64,000 bases of DNA from Rufibacter glacialis. GTDB lineage: Bacteria; Bacteroidota; Bacteroidia; Cytophagales; Hymenobacteraceae. Within the stretch, counting starts at the first letter, position 1. The number at the start of each line of letters is the position of its first letter. Where the stretch lies: positions 186,001-250,000 of the forward strand of contig NZ_VKKZ01000022.1 of the NCBI RefSeq assembly GCF_008271745.1. Reading direction: 5' to 3'. The translations under genes and the position numbers were made by a program. Positions 19,151 to 28,526 of the stretch are shown one piece after another. The notes under the pieces are model-generated. The model worked only from the letters and a program-made list of their open reading frames with translations. It ran no database searches and was not told the origin of the DNA.

Positions 19151-19513
19151 TTAGCTTCTATGCACCATTTTGATGTTGGCCAGGCACTCCAGGGCCCAGG
19201 CGTCATTATACCTCCTGATTATGCCCGGCATTCGGAACAGGTCAATGATCCACCAAACCCCCAGGCCGCCACCCGTGATCCAGAACACGAACTGCACGGC
19301 CCATTTGTTCACGTAGGCGTAGTGCAAACCGAAGAGGACCCAGAGCAGGTAGGCAAATCCCATAGACTTGCGGCGCTGCATGTATTGGGCAAAAAAGGCG
19401 TGCTGCAGCTCGGTAGAAAGCGTAGGCAACTCTACCTGCGCCAGGTACGGAAGCTGCTGCAGAAAGGACAGGGGCAAGGTAGAGGAGTTGGAGTCCAAGG
19501 CTTTATGAAACAA
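19151..19513 (-). CDS. TM2 domain-containing membrane protein
   Basis: 120 residues. After a soluble N-terminal part with a PYLAQVELPTLSTEL segment, the C-terminal half has the TM2 pattern: RRKSMGFAYLLWVLFGLHYAY, a short turn, then QFVFWITGGGLGVWWIIDLF, i.e. two transmembrane helices joined by a tight loop, with the D-LF-R ending. TM2 proteins are widespread but their function in bacteria is not known. It is convergent with the trehalase gene (64 bases apart) and divergent from nhaA. Confidence 0.85.
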   Translation of the reverse strand: MFHKALDSNSSTLPLSFLQQLPYLAQVELPTLSTELQHAFFAQYMQRRKSMGFAYLLWVLFGLHYAYVNKWAVQFVFWITGGGLGVWWIIDLFRMPGIIRRYNDAWALECLANIKMVHRS

Positions 19514-19554
19514 TGATGAAATTAAATATACGCGTTTTTTTAAGCGATTGTGCC

Positions 19555-19562
19555 TATGTTTG
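19555..19562 (+). promoter_or_regulatory. Candidate -7 element upstream of nhaA
   Basis: TATGTTTG matches the Bacteroidetes -7 consensus TAnnTTTG exactly, 109 bases before the nhaA start, but no TTG is found at the usual -33 distance (a T run is there instead). Confidence 0.25.
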
Positions 19563-19670
19563 TAAAAATTCGCCCAGAAAAGCCGCTGATTTTTCCCTAT
19601 TTCTGGCTAAAGAGTGAGTGTTTGTTAATCAACAGCGCCACCATCTGTCTTCTCATCAACCCTTCTGCCT

Positions 19671-20879
19671 ATGATCCGTCAGTTAATCAACCTCACTGTT
19701 TTCAAGTCCTTTCTCCAGTCAGCCTCTGCTGGCGGCTTAATCCTGATTGTTTGTGTGATCCTGTCACTAGTGGTGGCCAATTCCCCGCTGGGCCCAGGTC
19801 TAGAGACTTTTCTGGCAACTGAGGTAGGGTATGCCTCAGAGAGCATTGGCCTTAGGTACCCCATCTTGCTGTGGGTGAACGACGGCCTCATGGCCATCTT
19901 CTTTTTATTGGTGGGGTTAGAGATCAAGCGCGAGCTGGTAGAGGGAGAGCTGTCTTCTTTCAAACAGGCGGCCTTGCCCATCTTCGCGGCCTTGGGTGGG
20001 GTGGCCGTGCCCGCCATCATCTATTCCCTTTTCAACATGGGAACGCCCACCGCCAGTGGTTGGGGCATTCCCATGGCTACTGACATTGCCTTCGCCATTG
20101 GCCTGCTTTCTTTGTTAGGGAACCGGGTGCCCCTTGGTTTGAAGATCTTTTTAACCGCCCTGGCCATCGTAGATGACCTGGTAGCCATTTTGGTGATCGC
20201 TGTTTTCTATTCCACTGACCTGCACCTGCAGTATTTGCTGTACGTGGGCGGCCTGCTGGCCCTGTTAGTGGCTTTCAACCGATTGGGCATTACTAACCTG
20301 CTTTTTTACCTGGTGCCAGGCGCGGTGATGTGGTACTTCATCCATCATTCCGGGGTGCATGCCACCTTGGCGGGGGTATTAACGGCCCTTACCATCCCCA
20401 CCAATGAAACCGACCAGGAGTCTCCGCTGGAGCGCCTGGAGCACGCTATTGTGAAGCCTGTCAATTTCCTGATCATGCCCATCTTCGCGTTCGTGAACAC
20501 CAACATCAGGTTTGAGGAGAGCATGGTGGCGGGATTAGCCAGCCCTCTGGGATTGGGAATTTTGCTGGGACTTTTCCTGGGCAAACCCATAGGGATCATG
20601 TTGCTTTCATGGCTGTCTGTGCGGCTGCGGATCAGTTCCTTGCCTTCCTATGTGACGTGGGGGCAGATGCTGGGAGCCGGGTTGTTGGCCGGAGTGGGCT
20701 TTACCATGTCCATCTTCATCGCGTTGCTTTCCTTCCAGGAGGAACTGTTCCAGACCAATGCTAAATTTGCTATTCTGGTGGCCTCTTTGGTGAGCGGTTT
20801 GGCAGGGTATTTGGTTTTGAAAAATAACAAGGGCAAAAACATACCGGACGAATTAGAAAATATAGAAACTAAGCTATAG
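19671..20879 (+). CDS. nhaA: Na+/H+ antiporter NhaA
   Basis: Inner-membrane antiporter that exports Na+ or Li+ in exchange for protons and regulates internal pH. 402 residues with about 12 transmembrane helices. The ion-binding aspartates are seen as D168 and D169 in ALAIVDDLVAIL, and D138 in MATDIAFAIG matches E. coli D133. The pH-sensing region near LVGLEIKREL (81-90) is conserved. The ATG at 19671 gives the expected MIRQLINL amphipathic start. Single gene followed by a hairpin at 20937-20983. Confidence 0.96.
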   Translation: MIRQLINLTVFKSFLQSASAGGLILIVCVILSLVVANSPLGPGLETFLATEVGYASESIGLRYPILLWVNDGLMAIFFLLVGLEIKRELVEGELSSFKQAALPIFAALGGVAVPAIIYSLFNMGTPTASGWGIPMATDIAFAIGLLSLLGNRVPLGLKIFLTALAIVDDLVAILVIAVFYSTDLHLQYLLYVGGLLALLVAFNRLGITNLLFYLVPGAVMWYFIHHSGVHATLAGVLTALTIPTNETDQESPLERLEHAIVKPVNFLIMPIFAFVNTNIRFEESMVAGLASPLGLGILLGLFLGKPIGIMLLSWLSVRLRISSLPSYVTWGQMLGAGLLAGVGFTMSIFIALLSFQEELFQTNAKFAILVASLVSGLAGYLVLKNNKGKNIPDELENIETKL

Positions 20880-20936
20880 AAGGTTTTTATAGGCCTTTTA
20901 ATCCTCTTTTTCTTCTTTTATTGGCTATACCTTCCA

Positions 20937-20983
20937 CTTTCTGCCTTGTTTTTTCACTTTTTAAGTAAAAACAAGGCAGAAAG
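20937..20983 (+). terminator. Hairpin after nhaA
   Basis: Perfect 17-bp stem (20937-20953 with 20967-20983), loop of 13 bases that can itself pair four more. There is no T tract after the right arm on the plus strand, so it may be a terminator, an mRNA 3'-end stabiliser, or a structure in the leader of the next gene. Confidence 0.5.
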
Positions 20984-21045
20984 ATGTGTATTTATCCATG
21001 CCTTTGGTGTTACTTTACTACCTCAATCTCACAACCTGAAACAAA

Positions 21046-21444
21046 GTGCCAGTGAAAAAATTAAAGTCAATCCTTCTGATAGAGGATGATGAAATCACGA
21101 ATTTCCTCAATCAAACCGTTATCGAAGAAACAGGAATAGCGGAAGAGGTGATTGTGGCTTTGAACGGCATGGAAGGGTTGTCTTATTTGCAAGGGCTGCA
21201 GAGCCCGGAGGCGTTTCCCTCTTTGATTTTGCTGGATATCAATATGCCCGTTTTAGATGGGTTCTCCTTTATAGAGGAATATAAAAGGTTACCCCTGGTG
21301 GAGGAAACCTCTACTAAGATTGTGGTGCTGTCTACCTCGGGCAACGCCTCAGACATCAACCAGATGCGGTCTTTAGGCATTACCACCAGCCTGTTGAAAC
21401 CCTTGAAGGAGTCAGACTTCAGGAAAGTGGTAGCTGAACTATAG
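21046..21444 (+). CDS. Single-domain response regulator (CheY-like)
   Basis: Stand-alone receiver, 132 residues from a GTG at 21046; a second in-frame GTG at 21052 is equally possible, and no ATG is available before the first strand. Acidic pocket E13/D14/D15 (LLIEDDEITNF), phosphoacceptor D64 (ILLDINMPVLDGF), conserved Ser/Thr (VVLSTSGNASD) and Lys (SLLKPL) are all present. It lies upstream of a five-PAS histidine kinase on the same strand (558-base gap), the likely partner. Similar in sequence to the receiver at 13.5 kb. Confidence 0.9.
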   Translation: MPVKKLKSILLIEDDEITNFLNQTVIEETGIAEEVIVALNGMEGLSYLQGLQSPEAFPSLILLDINMPVLDGFSFIEEYKRLPLVEETSTKIVVLSTSGNASDINQMRSLGITTSLLKPLKESDFRKVVAEL

Positions 21445-22002
21445 CCATGGCTGTTTCATAGAAGATTCATTTCTTCCATTTCCTTTATCCTACATTATAC
21501 TCCCTCTTTTCTTCCTTTTTGGTTCTCTTGCCATTAGGAGAGGAGGAACTCCTATCTCTACCTATTGCCCGTTTCTTCAATCCAAGAACCGTTTCCAAAC
21601 CGTTCTTTAGGAAGTCCCGTGAAAACGATATGCCTTTCCTTTCTGCTGGTGCTTCTTCAATTTTAGGTTGTAACCCCTTCCACCCGCATCTTAAATAAAA
21701 CCATCTGCGCCTTTTCCTCTCTGGAATAAACAGTGACTTCAAGCTATGGCTTTAGAAGAAGCAATTGTAGAGGAATAGCTGTGACATGTTGGTAAAGTAT
21801 AGAAAAAGTGAGTTTTGAAGTACAACTATGAGTTGGTAAAAAATTCAATTTCCTATGTGTTATGGGAGAATTTCGGGCTTTTAGTAAAAGATAAAGCATA
21901 AAGTTGCACAATTTGAACTACTTCTTTTGTTGTAGCCATAATCCTATTTAAAATGATTTCAATTGCTGTAATTTGCCTATCATTCAGTAAACCAGTTCAG
22001 CA
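21445..22002. other. Intergenic region before the multi-PAS kinase
   Basis: 558 bases with no convincing gene. An 85-codon minus-strand frame (21485-21742) is rich in Lys and Arg and matches nothing recognised. The AT-rich right half probably holds the kinase promoter. Confidence 0.55.
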
Positions 22003-24597
22003 GTGGAAGCAAACGCGTCAGGGGTACCAGAGAGGCAATGGGATAGAATCATATTGGATAAGGTCATGGAGGGGTCCTCAGACGTTCTCTGTGCCCTGGA
22101 TCAGAATGGCTACTTTGCTTATTTGGGACAGGCCTGGCAGGAAGTGCTGGGCTATGCTCCGGAAGAACTGGACCGGAAAAACTTTTTGGAAGTAATTTCC
22201 CCCGCCGACCAAGCCTCCACCTTGGCTGCTTTCCAGAACACCCTCCAGGGCAAACGGCTCCAGCATTACCTGAACCGGTACCTGCACAAAGAAGGATTTG
22301 AGGTGCCTATTTTCTGGTCAGTGGTATGGTCTGAACAGGATCAGCTCATGTACTGCCATGGCCGGGTAGCCCAAGACCTGCTCCGGGCGCAGCAACAATT
22401 GCAGATAAAGGAAGGAAGGCATAAAGCACTGGTAGACCACGGGCCCTGCCTGATGGGACTATTAAATGAAGCCGCAGAATTCACCTACCTGGAAGAACCT
22501 GGGCCCCTACGGTTCAAATATCAAACTTACCAGTTACTAGGGTCCCGCTTGTTGGATTGGCTCCACCCGGAAGATGTAGCCCTGGCAACGGCTGCTTGGG
22601 AAGAGGTAAAGGATTCTGAGGTGGTGCAGGTGCCAGACGTGCGGTTCAAAGCCGGAAACGGAGCGTGGCGGTGGGTGGAGGCAGTGATCAGTAACCATCT
22701 GCAGAACCCCATGATCAGGGCCTTTGTGATCACCTGCCGTGATATCACGGAGAGAAAGCAGGCGGTACTTCAGTTAGAGGAGAGTGAGCAGCGGTTCAGG
22801 TCTTTGTTTGACAGCAACCCAGACATGATGATTTATGAAGATCGGGCCGGAAACATCCTGGACGCGAATGCTCAATTCATCGCTTCCTGTGGCCTGCCCA
22901 AAGAGGAAATCATCACCCGAAACCTTCGCGAGATCATACCCCAAGACGCGCTTGCTCCTTGCCTCCATTACCTGGAAAAAGCTTTTCAAGGAGAGATTGT
23001 CACCTTTGACTTGCAGGTAAACCAGCCAGACAAACCACCCACTGATCTGAGGGTAACCAAGATGCCGGTGCTGGGGAAAGACGGGGTGAAAGGGGTGCAT
23101 ACCATTGCCAAAGACATCACAGAGAAGAACCAGACCCGCGTCATCATCAGGAAACAGGCCGAAGCCCTGCTGGCGGTTTTTGAGAGCATCACAGATGCCT
23201 TCTTCATGCTGGACCACGCCTGGTGCTTCCAGCTGATCAACAAGGAAACGGAACGGATCCTTCAGCTGGACAGGCAGGAGTGTTTAGGCGAAAGTATCTG
23301 GGAACTGCTCCCTATTCTCAAGACCAGTGCCTTCTTCCGCTATTTCCACCAAGCCGTGGAAACGGGCCAGGCGGTGCATTTTGAAACCTATCTGGAGCGT
23401 TACAACCTGTGGTTTGAGGTCAAGGCCTATCCTTCAGAAGAAGGGCTTTCGGTTTACTTTTCAGATATCACGGAGAGAATACAGGCCAAGAAAGAGTTAG
23501 AGAAACTGTCTCTGGTAGCCAGCAAGATCTCCAACGGCGTGATCATCACTGATGCCGCGGGCCGTATTGAATGGGTCAATGAAGCGTTCACCCGCAATAC
23601 CGGTTTCAGGTTGGAGGAAGTGAAAAGCAAGATACCCGGTACCTTTGTTTTGGGGCCAGATTCTGATCTAGACGTAGGGCAGCAAATCATTGACAAACTG
23701 CAGCTGGGTAAGCCTTTCCACATCAGTACCCTCAATTACCGCAAAACGGGCGAGAAGGTGTGGTTTGCTATGGATTTCACGCCAATCCTCAATGAGGAGC
23801 AGGCCATTACCCGGCACATCGTCATCCAGAAGGACATCACCTTCCGGAAAGAGGCAGAAGAAAAGCAGCTGGAAATGACCCGTGACCTGTACCGGCAGAA
23901 CCGTGATTTTCAGCAGTTCACCTATATTGTGTCGCATAATCTGCGGGCGCCGGTAGCCAATGCCATGGGTTTGGCCGAGTTTCTTTCAAAACAGGACAAA
24001 AACTCTGACACCTATGATCAGTCATTGGCTTACCTTAAAACCAGTGTCTTCAAGATGGACACGGTCCTGCGGGACCTTAGCCTGATTCTTTCCCTGAGAG
24101 ACAAACAAGACGTACTGGAGAGGGAAATGGTAGCCGTGGCCGAGGTCTGTGAACAGGTGCGTCAGTATTTCCTGGAATCCCTGATGCACCACAAAGGGGA
24201 GTTGAAGGTGGAGATGGACACCTCCATCAGGCTCAATACCAACCGGGCCTACCTGTACAGCATCTTCTATAACCTGCTTTCCAACGCCATCAAGTACCGG
24301 GCAGAAGGCAGGGCCCTGCAGGTCATGATCCAGTGCCACCTCCAGCCCGAAGGCGGGGTGGTGATCCATTTCTCTGATAACGGGTCTGGCTTTGACATGG
24401 CCAAAGCCGGTGATAACGTGTTCAAACTGTATAAGCGCTTCCACTTGAACAAAAAGGGCCGGGGCATGGGTCTGTTCCTGGTGAAAACCCACGTGGAAAG
24501 CATGGGCGGCACCATTAAAATGACCAGCAAGCTGAATGAAGGCACCCAGGTAACCATACAGCTCCCTGGGGAGATCTCCAGCCATCCGTCGGCCTAA
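22003..24597 (+). CDS. Multi-PAS sensor histidine kinase
   Basis: Soluble kinase of 864 residues from a GTG at 22003 (an in-frame ATG at 22057 would still keep the first PAS). Five PAS or PAS-like units are visible: about 20-125 (VLCALDQNGYFAYLGQAW), 140-255 (ending VITCRDITERK), 265-375 (RFRSLFDSNPDMMIYEDRAG), 390-490 (VFESITDAFFMLDHAW) and 500-620 (ISNGVIITDAAGRIEWVNEA). The dimerisation helix carries H645 (YIVSHNLRAPVAN), followed by the N box NLLSNAIKYRA, G1 DNGSGF (D792) and G2 GRGMGLFLV. No transmembrane helix, so the signals are cytosolic. The receiver gene at 21.0 kb is the probable target. The HNLRAP variant of the H box is common in Bacteroidota kinases. Confidence 0.93.
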   Translation: MEANASGVPERQWDRIILDKVMEGSSDVLCALDQNGYFAYLGQAWQEVLGYAPEELDRKNFLEVISPADQASTLAAFQNTLQGKRLQHYLNRYLHKEGFEVPIFWSVVWSEQDQLMYCHGRVAQDLLRAQQQLQIKEGRHKALVDHGPCLMGLLNEAAEFTYLEEPGPLRFKYQTYQLLGSRLLDWLHPEDVALATAAWEEVKDSEVVQVPDVRFKAGNGAWRWVEAVISNHLQNPMIRAFVITCRDITERKQAVLQLEESEQRFRSLFDSNPDMMIYEDRAGNILDANAQFIASCGLPKEEIITRNLREIIPQDALAPCLHYLEKAFQGEIVTFDLQVNQPDKPPTDLRVTKMPVLGKDGVKGVHTIAKDITEKNQTRVIIRKQAEALLAVFESITDAFFMLDHAWCFQLINKETERILQLDRQECLGESIWELLPILKTSAFFRYFHQAVETGQAVHFETYLERYNLWFEVKAYPSEEGLSVYFSDITERIQAKKELEKLSLVASKISNGVIITDAAGRIEWVNEAFTRNTGFRLEEVKSKIPGTFVLGPDSDLDVGQQIIDKLQLGKPFHISTLNYRKTGEKVWFAMDFTPILNEEQAITRHIVIQKDITFRKEAEEKQLEMTRDLYRQNRDFQQFTYIVSHNLRAPVANAMGLAEFLSKQDKNSDTYDQSLAYLKTSVFKMDTVLRDLSLILSLRDKQDVLEREMVAVAEVCEQVRQYFLESLMHHKGELKVEMDTSIRLNTNRAYLYSIFYNLLSNAIKYRAEGRALQVMIQCHLQPEGGVVIHFSDNGSGFDMAKAGDNVFKLYKRFHLNKKGRGMGLFLVKTHVESMGGTIKMTSKLNEGTQVTIQLPGEISSHPSA

Positions 24598-24829
24598 AGT
24601 CAGACCGCAAGGAGCCTCTCGTATTGCAGAATTGCCTAAAGAATGTGCTAACAGGTACATTTTTTATGGTTTCCAGGCATAATTTCTTATTTATTTTATA
24701 ACAAATATCAGATAAGCATAGTACAAAAGAAGGTGCGCGTAAAACCTGTTTTGCGAAGGCCGGCCACGTTGGCGGTCCGGGGCAAAGCAGCCGTTACAGG
24801 CGTTTTTGTTCACCTAATACCCATGTATT

Positions 24830-25444
24830 ATGAAATTCAAAAGTTTACTCCAGTTCGTTCTTGTGGTTCTGGCTGGCCAGTTTCTGTTTTCCTGTAGCTC
24901 AACTGAGTACTACCGGTTCGCCTCTGTCAAACCAGAAACCTACCAGAGAGCCATCGCTAAAACAGAACCGGTGCAGGCGCCCGCAGAAACCGTAGTTCCC
25001 GCCCAAGCGGTGCCGGTGGTAACAGTAACGCCCAGCCCAACGGTGGCCAAAAAGGCCGAGCCGGTATTGGAAGCCTCTGCCAAAAAAGCCCAACCTGTAT
25101 TGCTGGAAACCAAAAAAGTGGCCGGCAACCTACCTGAGGCCAAGGTAACGCAGCCTGTGCAGAAATTGGAAGCAAACACTGCCTTGGAAGCCGCCAAAAC
25201 CCGCCTGGCGCACATGACCAAGGCAGAGAAGAAGGAATTCAGAAAAGAGATGAGACATGCCCTGCGTGAAACCAACGCGTTAAGTGACATAGTAATGATC
25301 GTCCTGGCTATTCTCCTTCCTCCGTTGGCGGTATTCCTGCATGAAGGTCTGGGAAGCAGGTTCTGGATAAGTATTCTGTTGACATTGCTGTTCTTTATAC
25401 CTGGGGTGATTTTCGCGCTTTTGGTGGTGACAGATTCTATCTGA
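24830..25444 (+). CDS. Lipoprotein with C-terminal YqaE/Pmp3 domain
   Basis: 204 residues. The N-terminus is a lipoprotein signal (LLQFVLVVLAGQFLFSCSS), followed by about 120 residues rich in Ala, Pro, Val and Lys that look like an unstructured linker with repeats of VPAQAVPVV and KKAxPVL type. A charged helix (MTKAEKKEFRKEMRHAL) precedes the last 55 residues, which match the YqaE/Pmp3 pattern: IVMIVLAILLPPLAVFLHEG, then FWISILLTLLFFIPGVIFAL. Pmp3 proteins are small stress-induced membrane proteins that affect membrane potential; here the domain is tethered to a lipid-anchored arm. The topology is odd if both ends are in the inner membrane. Confidence 0.85.
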   Translation: MKFKSLLQFVLVVLAGQFLFSCSSTEYYRFASVKPETYQRAIAKTEPVQAPAETVVPAQAVPVVTVTPSPTVAKKAEPVLEASAKKAQPVLLETKKVAGNLPEAKVTQPVQKLEANTALEAAKTRLAHMTKAEKKEFRKEMRHALRETNALSDIVMIVLAILLPPLAVFLHEGLGSRFWISILLTLLFFIPGVIFALLVVTDSI

Positions 25445-25471
25445 TAAAGCCTTCCTCTTCAGGTTACTTTA

Positions 25472-25504
25472 AAAATGCCCTGGCACCAGATGCCAGGGCA
25501 TTTT
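25472..25504 (+). terminator. Intrinsic terminator after the YqaE lipoprotein gene
   Basis: Perfect 14-bp stem (25472-25485 with 25491-25504), five-base loop, GC-rich centre and a T-rich 3' side (TTTTGTTTTA), 27 bases after the stop codon. Confidence 0.85.
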
Positions 25505-25636
25505 GTTTTAGAGGCTCTAATCATTTTTATAATCCAGGCGGGCCGAAGGGGAAGAGAGGCATTGGTTTCCCCTACAGCACATGAAACCCAAAGAGGGCCT
25601 AACTTGGTTTACAGCCTGATTTAGAAAAGTAAGTGG

Positions 25637-25681
25637 TAAAAGAACGGCCTGCCCTTTGTTAAGGGACAGGCCGTTCTTTTA
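25637..25681 (-). terminator. Intrinsic terminator after the M16 protease gene
   Basis: A 20-bp stem with one bulged A (25637-25656 with 25661-25681) and a four-base loop, 20 bases beyond the stop of the minus-strand M16 protease. On the minus strand the descending arm ends TTTTA. Confidence 0.8.
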
Positions 25682-25700
25682 TGCTAGTTACAAGTTGGGT

Positions 25701-28526
25701 TTAGTTAAGGAGCACCGGTTTCCCGAAACCTAATTGTTCCAGTTTTTTAAGTTGGGTAGCGGCGTCGCCTACAATCAGGTAATACATGCGGTTAGGGTTC
25801 ACATACTGCTGCGCCAGCCCTTTAATTTTGTCTACCGTCATCTCTTTTACCAGCGCCTCGCGTTGTTTGGCGTAGTCAACGGGCAGGCCATAGGTGCTGA
25901 TGTTGTGGAGCATCCCCAGCTTGGCACCCATGGTTTCAAACGCGCGGGCATTACTTTTTACCAGGAAGCCTTTGGTAACGTCCAGATCCTGGCCTGAGTA
26001 GGTAGGACCGTAGCTCTGCATGATCTGCTTGATCAGATCCACTGATTCAAAGGTGACATTGCTGCGCACCCCGCTCTGGATCTGGAACGGCCCGGCCAGC
26101 TGAGAACCGCCAAACGAAGAACTGATGCCGTAGGTATACCCCTTGCCTTCACGGAGCTGCTGGGTAAGCTTGGAGGCAAAGCCACCCCCGCCCAGAATGT
26201 AGTTCATCACCTGCGCCGGGTAGAAGTCCGGATGCGTGGCCGGCAAGGCCAGGTATCCCAGCCTGAGCACCGATTGCTTGGCACCCGGCACGTCATAAAA
26301 ATAAACGGTGGCTGTTTTGGGCGGGGCGGGAGCAGGGTATCTGGGCTCAAATACTTCCTTCGCTTTCCAATTCTGCTCTAACCCACTCAATGAAGCGAGA
26401 ACCTCTGGTTGGCTCACGGCCCCCACCACCTGATACGCCGCCAGGGTAGGAGAGAGGTTAGCTGCGTAGTAGTTTTTGAGGTCCTGGAAGGAAATGGCCT
26501 GCAAAGAGGCTTCGGTACCCAGAATGTTCCGGGAAAGGATATGGCCAGGGCCGTAGAGTAATTTGCGGAATTGGTTTTCAGCAATGGCGTTAGGATTGGC
26601 TTTCTGCTGCTTTATCTGGCTTTCTACCCGTTGCTTGGCCAGTTTGAACTCCTGCTCGTCCCAGCGCGGCTCCAAGAGGATCTCCTGCACCAGCGCCATG
26701 GTGGGGGCATAGTTGCGGGCCAGGGTTCTGCCGGAAACGGTGATGCTTTCCTCACCGGCGTTGACGCTGATGGAGGCCCCCAAAGCCTCAATGGCTTCTT
26801 CCAGTTGGGCCGTGGTTTTGTTCTTGGTGCCTTTCAGGAGAAGTTCGGCGAGCAGGTTAGAAACCCCCACTTTGGCCGAGTCTTCCAGAAGCAGGCCTCC
26901 CTGCAGGCGCAGGTTAAACTGCACCAAGGGCACTTCTCTGTCCACAATGCCCAGCGTTTTAAGCCCGTTTTTCAATTTTCCCTCCCAAACGGCGGGCACT
27001 CTGGTCTCGGGGGCTTTGCCGTAAGGCGGTTCCACGGTGCGGTCAAAGCTGGAGGGGGTGCGGGGGTAGCTGGCATAGGCCGTGGCATCAAATTTCTCTT
27101 CGGCGCCCTCGGTGATCTTCTCCTCCACCACACTGGCTTTTTGGGAACCGGCCAGTGCCAGTTCGGCCTGGCCTTTGGGTACGAAACTGGTGGCTACGTA
27201 CGGCTTGTTTTTGATATACTGCCCAAATACCCGCATCACGTCTTCGCGCGTGACAGCCAGCATGTTCTGGATGTCTTTGCTGATGAAGCCCGGGTCGCCG
27301 GCAAAGATCTGGTATTGGGCCAACTGGAAACCTTTGCCTTGTACGCTGGACAGGCTGTTGTAGAAATTCACCTCCTGCACTGCTTTGATCCGGGCCAGGT
27401 CTTCGTCAGAGAATCCTTCCTGCTCAAAGCGGGCAAAAGCCTCTTCTACCGCGGCATGGATCTGGTCCAGGTCTACTTTCTCATATCCCCTGATGCTCAG
27501 CATGAGTTGCCCTGCCAGTTCAGCGCTGCTTTGGTACATGGTGATCCGGCCGGCCAATTGCTTCTCGTCCACGATCAGCTTGTTGAGGGGCGCTTTCTTA
27601 CCATCTGTTAATAAAGTAGCCAGGGTTCTGAGGGCGTAAGAATCTTTGTGGTACGTGTGGATGGTTGGCCAGGCCATGGTGAGTTCCGGCAGTCGCGCAA
27701 AATTGTCTTCGTGGTAGAGTTTCTTGGTTTGGCTGAGCACCGCCGGCCGCTTCTCCTGCTTGGGTATGTCAGCCCCTTTCTTGATCTCCGCGAAATATTT
27801 CTCTACCCAGGCTTTGGCTTGGGCCGGCTCAAAGTCACCGGAAACCACCAGCGTCACGTTGTTGGGGGCGTACCAGCGGCGGTAGAACTCCTTCACGTCT
27901 GCAAGGGTGGCGTTCTGCAAATCTTCCAGCGACCCGATCACCTGCCAGTGGTAGGGGTGGTCTTTGGGGTACAGGTTCTGGTCAATCACGTACGAGGTAT
28001 GGCCATAGGGGGCGTTGTCATAGCTTTGCCGCTTCTCATTCTTCACAACCTGCTTCTCTTTGGCCAACACCTGATCGGTCACGGTGTTGATGAAGAAGCC
28101 CAGTTTGTCGGCCTCGGCCCAGATCATTTTCTCCAGCGCGTCATTGGGAACGGTCTGGTAATAGTTGGTGCGGTCACGGTTGGTAGAGCCATTGGCTCCG
28201 GAGCCGCCAATGCGGGCGCTCATCTTGTCCAGGCCGCCTTTGCCCAGGTTCTCAGATTCCAGGAACAGCAGGTGCTCAAATAAGTGCGCAAAACCGGTGC
28301 GGCCTTCTTTCTCCCGCGCAGAACCCACGTGGCTCGTCAGGGCCACGGCCACCACCGGGTCAGATTTGTCTACATGGAACACCACAGTCAATCCGTTGTC
28401 TAAGGTGAATTTTTCAAAATCTACCTGGAAATCCTGTGGCGGGGTCTTTGATTTGCTTTGCCGTTGGCAGGAAAGCAGCGCCACTGCCATGAGGCAGAGA
28501 AAGGTAAGGTGCTTGGGAAGGTGCAT
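25701..28526 (-). CDS. M16 family zinc metallopeptidase (insulinase/pitrilysin type), lipoprotein
   Basis: 941 residues with a lipoprotein signal (MAVALLSC, C20), so anchored in the envelope facing the periplasm. It holds two M16 halves in one chain. The first half has the inverted zinc motif HLFEH (81-85) plus a downstream Glu in VVKNEKRQSYDN. The second half (from about 510) starts GLKTLGIVDREVPLVQ and has LLAELLLKG where the zinc motif would be, so it is the inactive partner half with the arginine/tyrosine region (GKGYTYGISSSFGG) that shapes the substrate cavity. This active-plus-inactive layout is normal for the family. Likely a periplasmic peptide-degrading enzyme; not in an operon. Confidence 0.94.
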   Translation of the reverse strand: MHLPKHLTFLCLMAVALLSCQRQSKSKTPPQDFQVDFEKFTLDNGLTVVFHVDKSDPVVAVALTSHVGSAREKEGRTGFAHLFEHLLFLESENLGKGGLDKMSARIGGSGANGSTNRDRTNYYQTVPNDALEKMIWAEADKLGFFINTVTDQVLAKEKQVVKNEKRQSYDNAPYGHTSYVIDQNLYPKDHPYHWQVIGSLEDLQNATLADVKEFYRRWYAPNNVTLVVSGDFEPAQAKAWVEKYFAEIKKGADIPKQEKRPAVLSQTKKLYHEDNFARLPELTMAWPTIHTYHKDSYALRTLATLLTDGKKAPLNKLIVDEKQLAGRITMYQSSAELAGQLMLSIRGYEKVDLDQIHAAVEEAFARFEQEGFSDEDLARIKAVQEVNFYNSLSSVQGKGFQLAQYQIFAGDPGFISKDIQNMLAVTREDVMRVFGQYIKNKPYVATSFVPKGQAELALAGSQKASVVEEKITEGAEEKFDATAYASYPRTPSSFDRTVEPPYGKAPETRVPAVWEGKLKNGLKTLGIVDREVPLVQFNLRLQGGLLLEDSAKVGVSNLLAELLLKGTKNKTTAQLEEAIEALGASISVNAGEESITVSGRTLARNYAPTMALVQEILLEPRWDEQEFKLAKQRVESQIKQQKANPNAIAENQFRKLLYGPGHILSRNILGTEASLQAISFQDLKNYYAANLSPTLAAYQVVGAVSQPEVLASLSGLEQNWKAKEVFEPRYPAPAPPKTATVYFYDVPGAKQSVLRLGYLALPATHPDFYPAQVMNYILGGGGFASKLTQQLREGKGYTYGISSSFGGSQLAGPFQIQSGVRSNVTFESVDLIKQIMQSYGPTYSGQDLDVTKGFLVKSNARAFETMGAKLGMLHNISTYGLPVDYAKQREALVKEMTVDKIKGLAQQYVNPNRMYYLIVGDAATQLKKLEQLGFGKPVLLN

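Noticed and set aside
21485-21742. 85-codon minus-strand frame before the multi-PAS kinase
   Set aside because: Lys/Arg/Ser-rich low-complexity translation, no family recognised and no supporting context.
26571-27611. 346-codon plus-strand open frame opposite the M16 protease
   Set aside because: Inside the protease gene, no start context or recognisable motif; shadow frame.
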